From: Paenibacillus nasutitermitis
GTDB lineage: Bacteria; Bacillota; Bacilli; Paenibacillales; Paenibacillaceae
Reading direction: 5' to 3'
Assembly (NCBI RefSeq): GCF_014641075.1
Contig: NZ_BMHP01000001.1
Span: 1,756,171-1,820,170 of the forward strand
DNA length: 64,000 bases
Part shown: piece after piece, positions 17,864-26,767 of the stretch
How the letters are laid out: every line of letters begins with the position of its first letter
Numbering within the stretch: position 1 is the stretch's first letter
Translations under genes and position numbers: made by a program
The notes under the pieces: model-generated
The model's database searches: none
What the model was told of the DNA's origin: nothing
What the model saw: the letters and a program-made list of their open reading frames with translations, nothing else

Positions 17864-20164
17864 ATGGATCTCAAAGATGAAAGTTATGCATTATCCGCGT
17901 TGGAAGCATCATCCCTCGTGTTAGTTACGGATTGCAAAGGAATCATTACATTTGTAAATGATCATTTCTGTAAAATCTCCGGGTATGCAAAAGATGAATT
18001 GACCGGGTTTAATTACAGAACGGTTTGCTCCAGCTATTATACAATGGAGCACTTTCAGGATATTTCGAAGACGGTGACCCAGGGTCATGTATGGAATGGA
18101 GGGGTGAAGAATCAGGCCAAGGATGGCAGCGAATACGGGGTGAATCTGACCGTATTTCCGAATGTGAATGATAACGGCGAAGTCTATCAATATGTGTTTA
18201 TTGGAAAAGAATTTATCAAGAACAGGCCGGATGATGCGTATCTGCATCAGACGATGGAAAATTTGCGTGATATCGAAAATGCGCTGGACGCATCCTCAAT
18301 CGTTGCCATTACCGATGATAGAGGAGTCATTACCTACGTCAATGAAAAGTTTTGCGAAATCTCGAAATATGATCGGGCAGAACTGATCGGCAAAACACAT
18401 CGGGTCATTAATTCCGGTTTCCATCCTAAGTCTTTCTTTCGGGAAATGTGGGAGACGATAAAGCAAGGACTCGTCTGGAAAGGCGAGGTTAAGAACCGTG
18501 CCAAGGATGGCAGCGAGTATTGGATGCATACGACGATTGTTCCTTTTCTCCATGATGATGGAAAACCCCGCCAGTTTATCTCCATTCGTACGGATATTAC
18601 AGACCGGGTAATAGCGGAAGCCGCTTTGGCCGATCGTACCAAACAATTGGCCAAAGCTCATGATGAAGCTATTAAAGCCAATTTGATCAAGAGCCAATTT
18701 CTGGCCAATATGAGCCATGAGCTGCGAACTCCACTGAATGCCATTATCGGCTATAGCGAGATGCTGCAGGAGGAAGCGGAGGAGCTGGGTGAGGGGGCAT
18801 TTGCAGACGATTTATCAAAGATCAGCAAGGCCGGAAACCATCTGCTTGCCCTGATCAATGATATTCTGGATATTTCCAAAATCGAGGCCGGCAAGATGGA
18901 GCTATTCCCGGATACATGCAGACTGTCTGATCTTATTCAGGATGTGATGACAACGATCCGGCCGCTCGTTGAAGGCAAAGGCAACCAGCTTCAAACGTTT
19001 TGCGAGGAAGAAGGGGAAATTACCGTCGATGTCATGAAGCTCCGTCAGATATTGATTAATTTGCTGAGCAATGCCAATAAGTTTACGGAGAATGGATTCA
19101 TTGCGTTTGAAGTTTATAAGGAATCCAGGAATAATCGACCCGGTTACAGCTTTCTTGTCAGGGATACGGGGATCGGGATGACGCAGGAACAGCTTGAGAA
19201 GCTGTTTCAACCTTTTACCCAAGCAGATGCATCCACAACAAGGAAATATGGGGGAACTGGACTTGGCCTGGCGATAAGTCAGCGGCTTAGTCATATTATG
19301 GGCGGAGATATAATGGTGGAGAGTGAGTTTGGCACTGGTACCGCCTTTACTTGCTGGCTGCCGACATTCTCTGATGAGCTGAAGGATTCGCTCGCCTCTG
19401 TGATTGGCGAACGTCAACTAACGACGGATGAGGAAAGCCAGGTCAATATTCTCCTGATTGACGATGAAGCCTCCAATCGGGAGCTAATGGAGCGTTATCT
19501 TATTAAAACAGGCTGGACTCTGGCGTTTGCAGAAAATGGGCAGGACGGACTACATATGGCCAAGAAGCTTCGTCCCAAGGTGATCTGTCTGGATATTTTT
19601 ATGCCCGGGATGGATGGGTGGAGTGTATTGACGGCAATCAAAAGCGATCCGGAGCTGGCGGATATTCCCGTTGTCATCTGGTCCATGACCAGCGACAGGC
19701 AGCTGGGATATGCGCTTGGCGCGGCGGAATTTCTGGTGAAGCCTGTGCAGCGGGACCAGCTCATATCGGTCATGGATAAGTATGTTGTAAACCGCGAGGA
19801 TCATACAGTTCTGGTCATTGAAGATGACGCATCCGTAAGCGAACTGGTGGCAAGGCTGCTGCGCAAAGAAGGTTATAAGGTGGTTGAAGCTGCGAATGGC
19901 ATATTGGCTTTGGCCAGCCTGTCCCAAACGACGCCAGCGCTGATCCTGCTGGATCTCATGATGCCGGAAATGGATGGTTTTCAATTTATTGAGGAACTAA
20001 GAAAACAGGAAGCCTGGAGAGAGATACCGATTATCGTATTGACGGCCAAGACGATCACATCGGAAGATCGCGCCAAGCTAAGCGGCTCTGTCATAAAGAC
20101 CATCCGGAAAGGATCATACGATCCTCAAACCCTTCTTGAGAAAATTCAATCTTACTTGACTTAG
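17864..20164 (+). CDS. PAS-PAS hybrid sensor histidine kinase with two receivers
   Basis: A 767-residue soluble kinase: two PAS domains (~5-115 and ~130-250, both with the FxKISGY-like and AKDGSEYW motifs), HisKA ([14 protein letters not shown], His ~284), HATPase ([17 protein letters not shown]), then two receivers with phospho-Asp in CLDIFMP (~575) and LLDLMMP (~696). The kinase core and first receiver are nearly the same as in the upstream MHYT kinase, pointing to tandem duplication with swapped sensors. ATG 17864 lies seven bases after AAGAGG; a TTG at 17813 overlapping the previous stop has no such site. PAS ligands are unknown. It probably passes phosphate to the downstream lone receiver. 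Confidence 0.9.
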   Translation: MDLKDESYALSALEASSLVLVTDCKGIITFVNDHFCKISGYAKDELTGFNYRTVCSSYYTMEHFQDISKTVTQGHVWNGGVKNQAKDGSEYGVNLTVFPNVNDNGEVYQYVFIGKEFIKNRPDDAYLHQTMENLRDIENALDASSIVAITDDRGVITYVNEKFCEISKYDRAELIGKTHRVINSGFHPKSFFREMWETIKQGLVWKGEVKNRAKDGSEYWMHTTIVPFLHDDGKPRQFISIRTDITDRVIAEAALADRTKQLAKAHDEAIKANLIKSQFLANMSHELRTPLNAIIGYSEMLQEEAEELGEGAFADDLSKISKAGNHLLALINDILDISKIEAGKMELFPDTCRLSDLIQDVMTTIRPLVEGKGNQLQTFCEEEGEITVDVMKLRQILINLLSNANKFTENGFIAFEVYKESRNNRPGYSFLVRDTGIGMTQEQLEKLFQPFTQADASTTRKYGGTGLGLAISQRLSHIMGGDIMVESEFGTGTAFTCWLPTFSDELKDSLASVIGERQLTTDEESQVNILLIDDEASNRELMERYLIKTGWTLAFAENGQDGLHMAKKLRPKVICLDIFMPGMDGWSVLTAIKSDPELADIPVVIWSMTSDRQLGYALGAAEFLVKPVQRDQLISVMDKYVVNREDHTVLVIEDDASVSELVARLLRKEGYKVVEAANGILALASLSQTTPALILLDLMMPEMDGFQFIEELRKQEAWREIPIIVLTAKTITSEDRAKLSGSVIKTIRKGSYDPQTLLEKIQSYLT

Positions 20165-20197
20165 CGCACACATAAAAGTAAAAGGGGCTTAACTTTG

Positions 20198-20563
20198 ATG
20201 CAAACGATTCTGCTGGTGGAAGATAATGAAATGAATCGGGACATGCTTAGCAGGCGCTTAATCCGTAAAGGCTATCGGGTCATAACGGCTAATGATGGTT
20301 TACAAGGTGTGGAGTTGGCTGAAACGGAACGCCCTGATCTGATTCTGATGGATATGAGCTTGCCTGTGATGGATGGTTGGGAAGCTACACGGACGCTCAA
20401 AAAATCTGCTGAACTGAGCGTTATTCCCATTATTGCCCTTACTGCTCACGCCATGGCAGGAGATGATCAAAAAGCTTTTCAAGCCGGCTGCGATGATTTC
20501 GATACGAAGCCGGTTGTTCTGGATCGGTTGCTTCATAAAATGCAAGAGTTGCTGGGGAAATGA
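20198..20563 (+). CDS. Single-domain response regulator
   Basis: A 121-residue receiver with no output domain. Acidic residues in LLVEDNEMNRDML, phospho-Asp in ILMDMSLPVMDG (~51), Thr in ALTAHAM and Lys in FDTKPVVLD are all present, so it should be phosphorylatable. It resembles DivK/Spo0F-type shuttles. AAAGGGG precedes it; ATG 20198 is preferred over TTG 20195. It sits between a hybrid kinase and an HD-GYP regulator, so a relay role is likely but unproven. Confidence 0.88.
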   Translation: MQTILLVEDNEMNRDMLSRRLIRKGYRVITANDGLQGVELAETERPDLILMDMSLPVMDGWEATRTLKKSAELSVIPIIALTAHAMAGDDQKAFQAGCDDFDTKPVVLDRLLHKMQELLGK

Positions 20564-20592
20564 GAGGAATCATCATTGAACGGAGGACTAAC

Positions 20593-21630
20593 ATGGCAGA
20601 ATTCACTCCGAATCAAGCCAAAATTCTGATCGTGGACGATCAGGAATATAATATCAGTTTATTGGAACGAATTCTCAGCAGGGCGGGGTTTATGCATATC
20701 TTCAGCACATTGGATCCGCATCGCATCAATCAGTTGCTGCAAGAGATCGACCCGGACATTATCCTGCTTGATCTGCATATGCCGGGTATGGACGGGATTC
20801 AGGCTTTGCAGCTGATCCGTGATCAGACGGGGCCGGACAGTTATTTACCTGTGCTGATGTTGACCGCGGATAATACGTCGAAGGCCAGGCAGGAAGGATT
20901 GCACGCGGGAGTAAACGATTATTTAACTAAGCCGTACGATCGTACGGAGGTTGTGCTGCGCATCAATAATTTATTGAAAACCCGGTTTCTGCATAAGCAG
21001 CTTCAGCAGCACAATTCTATGCTCGAAGAACGTGTTCGAGAACGAACGGAGCAGTTGGACCAAGCAAAGCTTGAGACCTTGCAGGTGCTAGGCCGAGCAT
21101 CCGAGTTTCGCGACGATATCACAGGTATGCATACGCAGCGTGTGGGTCAAATGTCCGGATTAATAGCAAGCCGGATAGGACTTTCCGAAAAACAAATCGA
21201 GCTGATCAGGATGGCTGCGCCTCTTCACGATATTGGCAAAATAGGCATCCCGGATCATATTTTATTAAAGCCTGGACGATTTGAGGCGGATGAATTTGAA
21301 CATATGAAATTACATACGACCATCGGCGCCAATATATTGAAAGAAAGTTCGTTTGACGTACTGAGAATGGCTGAATTAATTACCAGGTCCCACCATGAGA
21401 AATGGGATGGCACGGGTTATCCGCAAGGCTTGAAAGAAGAAGAGATCCCGATCGAAGCGCGGGTTGTGGCACTGGCCGACTTTTATGATGCTTTGACACA
21501 TGAACGGCCTTACAAAAAAGCTTGGCTTCCTGCTGAAGCGGTCGAAGAAGTAAAACGGCAGAAAGGCATACATTTCGATCCCCGGGTTGTCGATGCGTTT
21601 CTTAGTATAATGGATTCAAATAACCTTTAG
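20593..21630 (+). CDS. Response regulator with HD-GYP phosphodiesterase domain
   Basis: A 345-residue protein: receiver (phospho-Asp in ILLDLHMPGMDG ~58, Lys in LTKPYDRTE), a coiled-coil linker (~125-160), and an HD-GYP domain with HDIGKIGIPD (~214) and HHEKWDGTGYPQGL (~267). HD-GYP enzymes hydrolyse cyclic di-GMP. All metal and GYP residues are intact. GGAGGA lies eight bases before ATG 20593; an earlier ATG overlaps the previous stop. It is the probable output of the kinase cluster, linking its sensors to c-di-GMP level. Confidence 0.92.
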   Translation: MAEFTPNQAKILIVDDQEYNISLLERILSRAGFMHIFSTLDPHRINQLLQEIDPDIILLDLHMPGMDGIQALQLIRDQTGPDSYLPVLMLTADNTSKARQEGLHAGVNDYLTKPYDRTEVVLRINNLLKTRFLHKQLQQHNSMLEERVRERTEQLDQAKLETLQVLGRASEFRDDITGMHTQRVGQMSGLIASRIGLSEKQIELIRMAAPLHDIGKIGIPDHILLKPGRFEADEFEHMKLHTTIGANILKESSFDVLRMAELITRSHHEKWDGTGYPQGLKEEEIPIEARVVALADFYDALTHERPYKKAWLPAEAVEEVKRQKGIHFDPRVVDAFLSIMDSNNL

Positions 21631-21672
21631 TAAATGCATGCGGATTGCAGATCAAATCCGAATCATACGATC

Positions 21673-21695
21673 AGCCACAGATGTGGCTTTTTTTA
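21673..21695 (+). terminator. Terminator of the signalling cluster
   Basis: AGCCACA and TGTGGCT form a 7-bp stem with a GA loop and a T7 run. Confidence 0.75.
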
Positions 21696-21746
21696 TTTCC
21701 AAGAAGACGTGGCACTCCAAATGTTGGGGTGCGGGGATGGTATGTT

Positions 21747-22628
21747 TTAAATATTGGTGGCAGCCCAATGGGACGGATACGTGAGAAATGGCGGCAGCTT
21801 TGTTCTGGCATTGCCTTTGGCAGCGTTAAGTTGCATCTGGGTAAGAAAAATACTTTCGCTGAGTTTCGCTCCGCTGATGTCGGCGTCCCTCAAATCAGCG
21901 CCAATAAGATCAGCCGTTCCCAGATCGGCGTCCCTCAGATCCGCAGCAATCAAATAAGCGCCTCTTAAATTGACGCCTCGAAGATCCGCTCCCTGAAGTT
22001 TGGCGCCCATAAGATCCGCTCCTGGCCCGATAGGCTTGCGCCGGACCCGGGAGTGCTTTGGAGAAGGAACGGCATCACCTCGCACAAGCTCACTGGTCCG
22101 CTGAAGGAGAGCATTGACAACCGCACGGTGGGCTGGAATATCCAACTTCATGATGGCATTGGAATCGAGGTTAGTGAGGCGCTGCGTCTCAGCGAGCGCG
22201 TTGCCAAGCTCAACCTGGATCGGCAGTGCAGACCGGTAAGTCAGCGCTTCGTTCAAGTACCAGAGCATCTCATGAAGCTGCCGCATGATTGGAAGAATCT
22301 CAAACATTTGTTTGGCGGACCCTGGGGATTGCTGCCAGTCGGATCCGGCGAATGTATCCTGGGAAACTTTCTGTCCGGCGCCGAAGCAGTCATAGACCGT
22401 GCATCCCCGCATACCCCGCTGCCTGAGGCTGTCGTGAACCCCGCACCGGAAGTCAGATTGCAGGCTTGGGCATCGCTGGCCGGCAGCCTTGTCCATCGCG
22501 AAGTCTGCCGAAGCCGCGAAGGGCAAGGCAACACAACACAATCCGAAACATTTCTCGCAATCAGCCTGGAGCTTCTGCCGGTTTGCGGCAGTGTTCGATG
22601 TGGTGGAAAGATGGTCGTGCTCGTGCAT
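21747..22628 (-). CDS. Pentapeptide-repeat protein with Cys-rich N-terminal domain
   Basis: A 293-residue protein. The N-terminal third is cysteine-rich (CEKCFGLCC at ~24, then CPSL, FRCGVHDSL, RGCTVYDCFGAGQ), which suggests a metal or Fe-S site; the middle is helical; residues ~205-265 carry pentapeptide repeats of the A(D/N)LxX type (GADLMGAKLQGADLRGVNL) that form a right-handed beta helix. AAGGAG precedes the ATG. This domain combination is seen in hypothetical proteins of Actinobacteria and Bacillales, whose role is unknown. DNA-mimic gyrase protection (as in Qnr) is possible for the repeats, but the repeat block here is short. Confidence 0.8.
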   Translation of the reverse strand: MHEHDHLSTTSNTAANRQKLQADCEKCFGLCCVALPFAASADFAMDKAAGQRCPSLQSDFRCGVHDSLRQRGMRGCTVYDCFGAGQKVSQDTFAGSDWQQSPGSAKQMFEILPIMRQLHEMLWYLNEALTYRSALPIQVELGNALAETQRLTNLDSNAIMKLDIPAHRAVVNALLQRTSELVRGDAVPSPKHSRVRRKPIGPGADLMGAKLQGADLRGVNLRGAYLIAADLRDADLGTADLIGADLRDADISGAKLSESIFLTQMQLNAAKGNARTKLPPFLTYPSHWAATNI

Positions 22629-22864
22629 GTTGAAATCTCCTTCGATATCATAGAATACGATAAAAGTATGAAAAAAGAATCAAGTACATGACCAGGCCGG
22701 AGCCTTATCAATTGCATAGCCGAGGGCATAATCTTTATTATGTTATTACTCCATACCCTTTGCGTCAATTGCCGATTTATAAAAAGGATCAACCGCAGGG
22801 CACGTGTATCTTCTTAATTATGATATAATTTTGACAAAAGATCGATGACGGGAGTGTGCGGGAG

Positions 22865-24160
22865 ATGGACAAGCATACGGATTTCAACAGGCTGGAAAAC
22901 AGTGAATTAAATAATTACTATATGCGCCTGGAAGAACGATATGAAAATATCAAGAATGAGAAAATGAAACTGGATATGTCACGCGGCAAACCATGCCCAG
23001 AACAACTTGATCTTTCCATGGATATGTTGGATATCCTGGGATCGGATGATCTTCTTAAGGCCGAAGATGGTTCTGATTGCCGCAACTATGGCGGTATTGA
23101 CGGCATACCGGAAGCAAAAGAGCTGTTTTCGAAAATTCTTGAGGTGGACGCCAGCGAAATAGTAATTGGGGGCAACTCAAGCCTGACCATGATGCATGAT
23201 ACAATAGCCCGAGCAATGCTCCATGGCGTTCCTGGAGGCAGCGGACCATGGGGGAAACGGCCCGCAGTCAAATTTTTGTGCCCGAGTCCGGGATATGACA
23301 GGCATTTTGCGATCTGTGAGCTTCTTAATATTGAAATGATTATCGTCGATATGCAGGAGAATGGTCCTGATATGGACAGGATTGAGAAGCTTGCCGGTGA
23401 AGATGAGGCAATCAAAGGAATTTGGTGCGTTCCTAAATACAGCAACCCGGATGGCATTACCTATTCAGATGGAACAGTTGGCAGATTGGCCGCGATGCAA
23501 ACGAAAGCGGCCGACTTTAGAATTTTTTGGGATGATGCGTATACCGTTCACCATTTGAATGAGCCCGACAGGCTGAAAAATATTCTTGCTGCCTGCAAAA
23601 AAGCGGGAAACCCTGACCGGGTATATATGTTCAGCTCGACATCCAAGATTACGTTTCCCGGCTCGGGTGTTGCGGTAATGGCTGCTAGCGTTGATAATCT
23701 GGATGCAATGAGAAAACAGCTCTCGGTTCAAAGTATTGGCCCCGACAAAATCAACCAGCTTCGGCATGTCCGTTTTCTGAAAGACATGGATCAGTTGAAT
23801 AGCCATATGAAGAGGCATGCAGCTATTATTAAACCCAAATTCGACAAGGTCTTAGAGACGCTTGAATCCGAGCTTGGAGGAAAGAAAATAGCTGATTGGA
23901 AAAAGCCGAATGGGGGGTATTTCATCAGCCTTAATACACTGGATGGTTGTGCGGAAGATGTTGTACGGATGGCAGCGGAAGCCGGAGTCACATTGACCAA
24001 AGCGGGCGCTACATTTCCTTATGGGAAAGATCCGAGAAACCGGAATATTCGTATCGCGCCTACTTTTCCAACCTTGAAGGAACTTGAGACGGCTATTGAA
24101 ATCTTATGTCTTTGTATTCAACTGGTTAGTATCAAGGCTATTTTGGGGACAAATAAATAA
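22865..24160 (+). CDS. PLP-dependent class I/II aminotransferase (aspartate aminotransferase-like)
   Basis: A 431-residue fold-type I aminotransferase of the group represented by Pfam Asp_aminotransf (PF12897). Visible landmarks: DMSRGKPCPEQLDLS near the N-terminus, YGGIDGIPEAK, the WCVPKYSNPDGITYSD stretch, and the PLP lysine in SSTSKITFPGSGVA (~261). The C-terminal Arg that binds the substrate carboxylate lies in RNIRIAPTFP. ATG 22865 is ten bases after GGGAG; GTG 22856 overlaps that site. A TATAAT is present at 22823-22828. Substrate preference cannot be set from sequence. Confidence 0.85.
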   Translation: MDKHTDFNRLENSELNNYYMRLEERYENIKNEKMKLDMSRGKPCPEQLDLSMDMLDILGSDDLLKAEDGSDCRNYGGIDGIPEAKELFSKILEVDASEIVIGGNSSLTMMHDTIARAMLHGVPGGSGPWGKRPAVKFLCPSPGYDRHFAICELLNIEMIIVDMQENGPDMDRIEKLAGEDEAIKGIWCVPKYSNPDGITYSDGTVGRLAAMQTKAADFRIFWDDAYTVHHLNEPDRLKNILAACKKAGNPDRVYMFSSTSKITFPGSGVAVMAASVDNLDAMRKQLSVQSIGPDKINQLRHVRFLKDMDQLNSHMKRHAAIIKPKFDKVLETLESELGGKKIADWKKPNGGYFISLNTLDGCAEDVVRMAAEAGVTLTKAGATFPYGKDPRNRNIRIAPTFPTLKELETAIEILCLCIQLVSIKAILGTNK

Positions 24161-24364
24161 TGGTGATACCACGGTCTGGTGAAGGGGGCACGATTTATAA
24201 TTCATGAATCGACGGTAAACACGTTTCGGAACATTTAGCCTGATTTCGTATAAAAAAAAGGCTATAAATGGAGCTAATATTGATATAATTTTGATGAAGT
24301 TCTAATTCTATTCAGGATGACCGCAAACAAACGTGAAAAATGCACGCTAAGCAATTCAGTAAAA

Positions 24365-24406
24365 TAAAGCCGGACATTCCGTACGCTAAGGAATTTCCGG
24401 CTTATA
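24365..24406. terminator. Bidirectional terminator between aminotransferase and MFS genes
   Basis: AAGCCGGAcATTCC pairs with GGAATttCCGGCTT around a nine-base loop, with A-rich and T-rich flanks. The 200 bases before it hold no recognisable gene. Confidence 0.7.
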
Positions 24407-24441
24407 TTTATATCGTTCGGTCTCTTAGTCTTTTATTTTTA

Positions 24442-25647
24442 TTATAGATCTGCACGCATTCGTTTGAACTGATTAAAAATGAATATACCGGTCAATATAA
24501 TGACAACACCTGACCAGAAAAACCACACTTGAACACCATACCTATCAACGATCGGTCCTGCGAGTAGGAGTCCAATTGGGGAGGAGAGCAGCATCACACT
24601 AGTAACGAGTGAAATAACACGTCCCAGCATCGCAGGCTCAAACGCTCTCTGAATCATGGCCATATAAGGGCCATTGAAAAAAGGAGCTGCCGATCCCATG
24701 AAGAACGAAAGGATCACGAATGCGACAAAAGCCTCTTTAATAAGCACGCCGCTAACCACACATGTTAGACCAATCACAGCTAAACTCAAGCTCATATAGG
24801 TTATATTTTTCCATTTCGATGCGAATACAGACAGCATGACACCGCCAATAATCATACCTATGCCAAAAACTGCTTCTACGATGCTCGCACTATACCCCCC
24901 GCGTCCAAAATGCGATAACGTCATAAAAGGAAACAGTGTCGCAAGCGGCATAAACACGATACCAAAAATAGCTGTAGCCATTGTGATTATGACAATCGGT
25001 TTCACTTTAATGAATGCATCCCAACCCAGTTTGAATTCATTCAAGAATGAAGGTGATTGCAGGTTCTCTGGTTTAGGCTGATGAATTTTAACATACAACA
25101 GCATGATATTTGCGATCAAAGCGCCAGCCACGTCTAAAAACAACACGGACCCAAGAGAAGTGGCCGAGTAAACTGCAATTCCAAGTGCAGGACCTAACAC
25201 GTTCGAGAAAGAGAAGACCATTTGCTGCCAGCCTGCCACTCGCGTTAAATGTTCTTCAGGGGCAATGAGTGGAATTGCCGCTTGGAATGCTGGTGCATGA
25301 AAAGCAGAAGCTGTAGATCGTATTATTAAAATCAGATAAACAAAAGCCAAACTCGGTTCACCCAAATAGAAATATAACCCTAAAACTAAACTGAAGAATG
25401 CAATCGCACTATCTGCTATAATCATTGTTTTTTTACGGTTCCACCGATCAAGCCAGACGCCTATAAAAGGGCCTAATATCGCTTGTGGTAAAAATCCAGC
25501 GAGTCCTGCAATCATTAATACCGAAGCAGACCCTGTTGTCTCTGTCAAATGCCAAATAATCGAGAATTGAACCATCGAAGTTGTTAATATTGAGAAGATT
25601 TGCCCACTGAATATAAACGTAAATGTTCTTTTCCATTGATGCTGCAT
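24442..25647 (-). CDS. MFS efflux transporter, MefA-like macrolide efflux group
   Basis: A 401-residue 12-helix major facilitator protein most like the Mef/MFS_3 exporters (start MQHQWKRTFTFIFSGQIFSIL, motif A-like GVWLDRWNRKKTMI, PFFNGPYMAMIQ). It would export a drug in exchange for protons. The start is supported by GGGAG seven bases before ATG. Its base composition is visibly more AT-rich than the flanking genes. About 430 bases upstream a promoter leads into three short ORFs; the first encodes MITHFMRLR, a near match to the macrolide-sensing ErmD leader. That supports a macrolide substrate and drug-dependent induction, as inference. Divergent HxlR and SDR genes follow. Confidence 0.83.
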   Translation of the reverse strand: MQHQWKRTFTFIFSGQIFSILTTSMVQFSIIWHLTETTGSASVLMIAGLAGFLPQAILGPFIGVWLDRWNRKKTMIIADSAIAFFSLVLGLYFYLGEPSLAFVYLILIIRSTASAFHAPAFQAAIPLIAPEEHLTRVAGWQQMVFSFSNVLGPALGIAVYSATSLGSVLFLDVAGALIANIMLLYVKIHQPKPENLQSPSFLNEFKLGWDAFIKVKPIVIITMATAIFGIVFMPLATLFPFMTLSHFGRGGYSASIVEAVFGIGMIIGGVMLSVFASKWKNITYMSLSLAVIGLTCVVSGVLIKEAFVAFVILSFFMGSAAPFFNGPYMAMIQRAFEPAMLGRVISLVTSVMLLSSPIGLLLAGPIVDRYGVQVWFFWSGVVIILTGIFIFNQFKRMRADL

Positions 25648-25697
25648 AGCATAGCTCCCTGTATTTCCGGATTTTCATTCATGAGGCTGTAAAACGA

Positions 25698-25886
25698 TTA
25701 GCTGCTCCTTTTTCGATAATGACTGCCGCTCGTTGCAGCGGTTTTGCCTTGCGTAGCTATCAAGTCATGCACCACGCGTATATTATGCAGAAAATGCTGA
25801 CCAGAAAAATTACGGCTTCTGCAGTTTGTATGAGTACGGGATTTATTCCCGGTGATGGTAGACTTCTTCTCTTTTTTGAGCAACAC
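25698..25886 (-). CDS. Third short ORF (62 codons) before the MFS gene
   Basis: GTG 25886 has GAGGTG five bases upstream, the same ribosome binding sequence as the second leader. The product is basic and polar (start VLLKKEKKSTITGNKSRTH) and unlike any family I recognise. A second frame starting at ATG 25900 encodes 47 residues with a hydrophobic end (AVIFLVSIFCIIYAWCMT). Hairpins CGGGA/TCCCG and CCGCT/AGCGG lie within it. It could be a leader whose translation governs the MFS gene 50 bases downstream, or noise. Confidence 0.35.
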   Translation of the reverse strand: MLLKKEKKSTITGNKSRTHTNCRSRNFSGQHFLHNIRVVHDLIATQGKTAATSGSHYRKRSS

Positions 25887-25929
25887 AAAAACACCTCATT
25901 CATTCGTTTGGGAGAAATGAAAAGGCACG

Positions 25930-25977
25930 CTACAAATAAACCCAAACCATTTTTCGAAAAAATGGGTGAGTCAACAT
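25930..25977 (-). CDS. Second leader peptide before the MFS gene
   Basis: ATG 25977 lies six bases after TGAGGTG and encodes MLTHPFFRKMVWVYL. It starts 15 bases after the stop of the MITHFMRLR leader. The CCATTTTTTCGAAAAATGG hairpin falls inside it, so ribosome position here could change RNA folding. It is placed as a leader by context only. Confidence 0.45.
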   Translation of the reverse strand: MLTHPFFRKMVWVYL

Positions 25978-25992
25978 GTATTGCACCTCACA

Positions 25993-26022
25993 TTACCTTA
26001 AACGCATGAAATGGGTGATCAA
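25993..26022 (-). CDS. MITHFMRLR leader peptide, ErmD-leader-like
   Basis: A nine-codon ORF, TTG-started, reading MITHFMRLR and a TAA stop. GGAGGTG lies six bases upstream, and a good promoter lies about 30 bases before that. The ErmD leader peptide begins MTHSMRLR, and ribosomes with bound macrolide stall at its Met-Arg-Leu-Arg. The match ITHFMRLR against MTHSMRLR covers the arrest motif, and the downstream gene is a macrolide-efflux-type MFS. Stalling here is inferred, but sequence, signals and context agree. Confidence 0.75.
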   Translation of the reverse strand: MITHFMRLR

Positions 26023-26049
26023 AAAAAGCACCTCCTATAAATTATATGA

Positions 26050-26078
26050 ATTATAACAAATATTACTTGGGAAGCCAA
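26050..26078 (-). promoter_or_regulatory. Sigma-A promoter of the MFS leader RNA
   Basis: On the minus strand TTGGCT (26078-26073) and TATAAT (26055-26050) are exactly 17 bases apart. The predicted start is near 26043, only a few bases before the ribosome binding site of the MITHFMRLR leader. Confidence 0.75.
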
Positions 26079-26088
26079 CAAAAGGTAG

Positions 26089-26157
26089 GTTAAGGTTTCC
26101 GATGTAGGTTTTGGCATTTCAGAAGATGAATTTTTAGAATTATTAAACCCATTTTAA
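26089..26157 (+). pseudogene. Remnant of a histidine kinase ATPase domain
   Basis: A 22-codon open stretch reads VKVSDVGFGISEDEFLELL and NPF before a stop. DxGxGI followed by an L..L...PF block is the G1/F-box pattern of HATPase domains (compare DNGIGIS...LFEPF). It has no start codon or ribosome binding site and lies upstream of the MFS leader. Probably debris from a deleted kinase gene. Confidence 0.3.
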
Positions 26158-26215
26158 TCCATGTGATTGCGGTTAATGTCAGTTTCGCTGGTACTACCCC
26201 TGTTCGAAGACTTTC

Positions 26216-26578
26216 CTATGTGTTCAAACCTTTCTCGGGTCTCGAATCCATAAAATCCATATGTTTGAAACCCCATCCACACATATCGTTTAAGACAGAG
26301 CTTAAAGTTCTTCCATGTTCGGATAGAGAATATTCAACCTTTGGAGGAATCTCCTGATAAATTCGTCGTAAGACAAGTCCGTCCCGTTCCAATTCACGGA
26401 GCTGGTTTGTAAGCATCCCTTGCGTAACATTCGGTAACCGTTTTCTTAATTCCCCAAACCGTTTCGTACCCTCATTGAGCAAAATAAATAAGACGAGCGG
26501 CTTCCACTTGCCACCAATTGCATGTAACGTGGCTAGAATCCCATCGGTTGATGAAGATTTTTGATTTGTGGTGTGCAT
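26216..26578 (-). CDS. HxlR-family regulator
   Basis: A 120-residue winged-helix regulator of the HxlR group: [46 protein letters not shown] and the beta-wing [16 protein letters not shown] are standard. ATG 26578 follows AGGGG at eight bases. No conserved redox Cys near the N-terminus is present (the only Cys is near the end), so a thiol switch of the YodB type is not obvious. It is divergent from the SDR gene, with AGTA/TACT-type repeats between them, so it probably represses that gene and itself. Confidence 0.88.
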   Translation of the reverse strand: MHTTNQKSSSTDGILATLHAIGGKWKPLVLFILLNEGTKRFGELRKRLPNVTQGMLTNQLRELERDGLVLRRIYQEIPPKVEYSLSEHGRTLSSVLNDMCGWGFKHMDFMDSRPEKGLNT

Positions 26579-26661
26579 AATTTCAACCCCTAGCTTTACC
26601 ATTAATTAACCGTACGCCTACCATACCAAATTATCCGTGGGGTTGCCATAGTCCTTTTATT

Positions 26662-26689
26662 CATACTTAGTATGGATAAACTGCGTACT
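26662..26689. promoter_or_regulatory. Candidate HxlR operator in the hxlR-SDR divergent region
   Basis: CATACT-T-AGTATG (26662-26674) is a perfect 13-bp palindrome, and AGTA...TACT spans 26669-26689. TACT/AGTA half-sites are typical of HxlR-family operators. It is 84 bases from the hxlR start and 79 from the SDR start, and could control both. Confidence 0.5.
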
Positions 26690-26767
26690 TTGCAAATCCA
26701 TAATTGTAGCCAATAATGGACGTTGTAAGGAAGACCAATCCATTAAGCTGCGAGAGGATGAAACAAA

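Noticed and set aside
24161..24200. GTGATACCACGGT after the aminotransferase, resembling a T-box core
   Set aside because: It differs from the GGTGGNACCGCG consensus at several positions, has no specifier stem, and is downstream of the gene.
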